Of a stretch of 37,427 nucleotides of DNA, positions 33,369 to 37,427 are shown in pieces. The position numbers and the translations under genes were made by a program. The notes beneath the pieces were generated by a model. It saw nothing but the letters and a program-made list of their open reading frames with translations. It was not told the origin of the DNA and did not search any database. Source of the DNA: Clostridiales bacterium (GTDB lineage Bacteria; Bacillota; Clostridia; Christensenellales; CAG-138); contig CAKJYC010000075.1 in assembly GCA_918244965.1 (NCBI GenBank), positions 1 to 37,427 of the forward strand, written 5' to 3'. Within the stretch, counting starts at the first letter, position 1, and the number at the start of each line of letters is the position of its first letter.

Positions 33369-33406
33369 AAAAGCAGCCTATCCCATTTTCGGGACAGGCT
33401 GCTTTT
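33369..33406. terminator. Bidirectional terminator between the GNAT and YdcF-like genes
   Basis: AAAAGCAGCCT-A-TCCC (33369-33384), loop ATTTTC, GGGA-C-AGGCTGCTTTT (33391-33406). It is symmetric, with A-run and T-run on both strands. Confidence 0.95.
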
Positions 33407-33416
33407 CTGCTGATAC

Positions 33417-34169
33417 TTACATATCGCCGCGAAGGCCGTAGACCGTGATGCCGACGCACTCGCGCAGGTAGTTGTTGAATTTGATGTACCAGACGTCCGG
33501 CGCGGCGATGCCGACGGCGTCCAGCCCGGCCTTCTTCGCCACGCGCCCTGCGCGGAAGACGTGGAAATCGGTCGTGACGAAGGCAATGCGTGCGTCCTTG
33601 CCGAGCTTCTGCTCGATCAGGACCTTGGAGAATTTGAAGTTTTCGAGCGTGCTTGTCGCCCTGTCCTCGACCAGAATGCGCGCGGGGTCGATGCCTTTGC
33701 GCTCGACGAGGTACTTCTGCATGGCCGAGGCTTCGCTGACGCTTTCGCCGTCACCCTGCCCGCCGGTCACGACGCAGAGCGCGTCCGGATGCGCCTCAAG
33801 GTAGTCCGCCGCCGTGTCGAGACGGTTACTTAGCACCCACGTCACGCGGTCGCCGTGCACCGCCGCGCCGAGCACGATCAGCGCGTCCGCATCCACCTTG
33901 TCCGCACGCTTCGCCGCCGTGCCCATGAATACGCCGAGCACGATCAGGTACACCGTGCCGAGCGCATAGCAGCCGAGCAGGAACCACTTGACGAATGCGA
34001 GGAATCCGTGGTCCATATGGTGTATAAACGCACCAAGCAACAGAAGCGGCACGCCGAGGACCGCGGGCAGGATCACGCCCAGATTGAAATTGGACAGCAT
34101 GGACACGACGATCGTATCCAGTACCAAAATTGCACCAAGCAGTATACAAACGATCCGCAGCACTTTCAT
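33417..34169 (-). CDS. YdcF-like DUF218 membrane protein
   Basis: The 250-residue protein has three or four N-terminal membrane spans (about 1-95), then a DUF218 domain (about 100-245): DALIVLGAAVHGDRVTWVLSNRLDTA, VVTGGQGDGESVSEA, ATSTLENF and VTTDFHVFRAGRVAKKAG. Such proteins (YdcF, SanA, ElyC) act in the cell envelope; ElyC affects use of the undecaprenyl carrier. The start at 34169 is chosen for AAAGGAAC upstream. It is the last gene after uvrA, with 51 bases between them that contain a perfect hairpin. Confidence 0.88.
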   Translation of the reverse strand: MKVLRIVCILLGAILVLDTIVVSMLSNFNLGVILPAVLGVPLLLLGAFIHHMDHGFLAFVKWFLLGCYALGTVYLIVLGVFMGTAAKRADKVDADALIVLGAAVHGDRVTWVLSNRLDTAADYLEAHPDALCVVTGGQGDGESVSEASAMQKYLVERKGIDPARILVEDRATSTLENFKFSKVLIEQKLGKDARIAFVTTDFHVFRAGRVAKKAGLDAVGIAAPDVWYIKFNNYLRECVGITVYGLRGDM

Positions 34170-34186
34170 TCCCGTTCCTTTCTTCC

Positions 34187-34208
34187 GGGACGCCGGAGCC
34201 GGCGTCCC
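34187..34208 (-). other. Perfect 10-bp hairpin between uvrA and the YdcF-like gene
   Basis: GGGACGCCGG (34187-34196) and CCGGCGTCCC (34199-34208) on the plus strand, self-complementary. On the mRNA it is followed by GGAAGAAAGG, not a T-run. It ends close to the Shine-Dalgarno sequence of the YdcF-like gene. It may lower readthrough or set the RNA processing point. Confidence 0.6.
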
Positions 34209-34220
34209 CTGCAAATCTTC

Positions 34221-37055
<2,835 letters not shown>

Positions 37056-37056
37056 A

Positions 37057-37427
37057 TTATCTGCGGGCGACGGAGGCGATCGCCTGTGCCGAAATGCAAA
37101 GGCCGCGTCCCTCGTCGTTCATTCCTTCCGTTGTCGTCGCTTTGACCGATACCGCGTCCGGCGAAATGCCGAGATCCTCCGCGATCGTGCGTTCGATCGT
37201 TTCCCGGTACGGCGCCAGCTTCGGCCGCTGACAGATCACCGTCGCGTCGATGTGCGAGATAACCATATCCCGTTTTTGCACCAGATCTCCGACGTGCCGG
37301 AGCAGAATCCGGCTCGAAATGCCCGCGTACTGCGGATCGGTGTCGGGGAACAGCTTGCCGATGTCGCCGAGCTTCAGTGAGCCGAGGATCGCGTCCATGA
37401 TCGCGTGCAGCAGCACGTCCGCGTCCG
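37057..37427 (-). CDS. ispF: 2-C-methyl-D-erythritol 2,4-cyclodiphosphate synthase (5'-truncated by window edge)
   Basis: IspF makes the cyclic diphosphate intermediate of the MEP isoprenoid pathway. The frame is open to the window end and gives the last 123 residues of about 157. Visible landmarks are [15 protein letters not shown] with the metal-site His, the segment [14 protein letters not shown], and the C-terminal [24 protein letters not shown]. The N-terminal G-x-D-x-H metal motif lies outside. The stop is one base from the uvrA start. Confidence 0.95.
   Translation of the reverse strand, partial: DADVLLHAIMDAILGSLKLGDIGKLFPDTDPQYAGISSRILLRHVGDLVQKRDMVISHIDATVICQRPKLAPYRETIERTIAEDLGISPDAVSVKATTTEGMNDEGRGLCISAQAIASVARR

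Overview
The window is a GC-rich chromosomal segment of a spore-forming member of the Firmicutes, most likely class Clostridia. The evidence is Spo0A, a spoIIR-sleB-ypeB operon, the order rpoC, rpsL, rpsG, fusA, tuf, strong AGGAGG ribosome binding sites, and small zinc-ribbon membrane proteins. I see no tRNA, rRNA, phage or transposase gene. Placement below class is not attempted.

Layout. 1-7900: end of rpoC, a cysteine-rich membrane protein where many relatives carry an L7Ae-type protein, then rpsL-rpsG-fusA-tuf behind its own consensus promoter and a three-hairpin leader. 7901-8354: a large intergenic region holding a structured repeat, two terminators and an array of short palindromes. 8355-13122: a small lipoprotein, then a probable operon of a GPH-type transporter, a GT-B-like protein and a zinc-ribbon membrane protein. 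13123-17104: spo0A, and a lipoprotein with RCC1-like repeats lying between two 110-bp direct repeats that look like small RNAs. 17105-18402: a TetR regulator and a HAD hydrolase. 18504-21025 (minus): spoIIR-sleB-ypeB behind a sigma-F-like promoter. 21149-27109: a five-gene run ending in an Fe-S/flavin enoate reductase, an iron alcohol dehydrogenase and an aldehyde dehydrogenase. 27411-33357: a DUF11 protein, an HtrA protease (minus), a DUF368 lipid-carrier transporter, a second zinc-ribbon protein and a GNAT acetyltransferase. 33417-37427 (minus): ispF (partial), uvrA and a YdcF-like protein.

The most unusual content is non-coding. Three copies of a 190-196 bp element (7902-8091 minus, 14071-14260 plus, 27194-27389 plus) share a layout: a closing stem, a first arm ending in a small conserved hairpin, and a long second arm ending in a variable hairpin. 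The stem sequences differ between copies while their complementarity is kept, so base pairing rather than sequence appears to be conserved. A second family is the 110-bp repeat at 14266-14375 and 16686-16795, with one difference that keeps a pair as G-U; one copy runs into a strong terminator. A third family is arrays of about 17-bp units made of TTCAT or TTCAC plus a tiny palindrome (8127-8216, 29729-29762). Two plus-strand genes (21149, 29837) start exactly where their promoters should initiate transcription, so they may be leaderless.

All function calls rest on reading motifs and gene order by eye; no database search was run.
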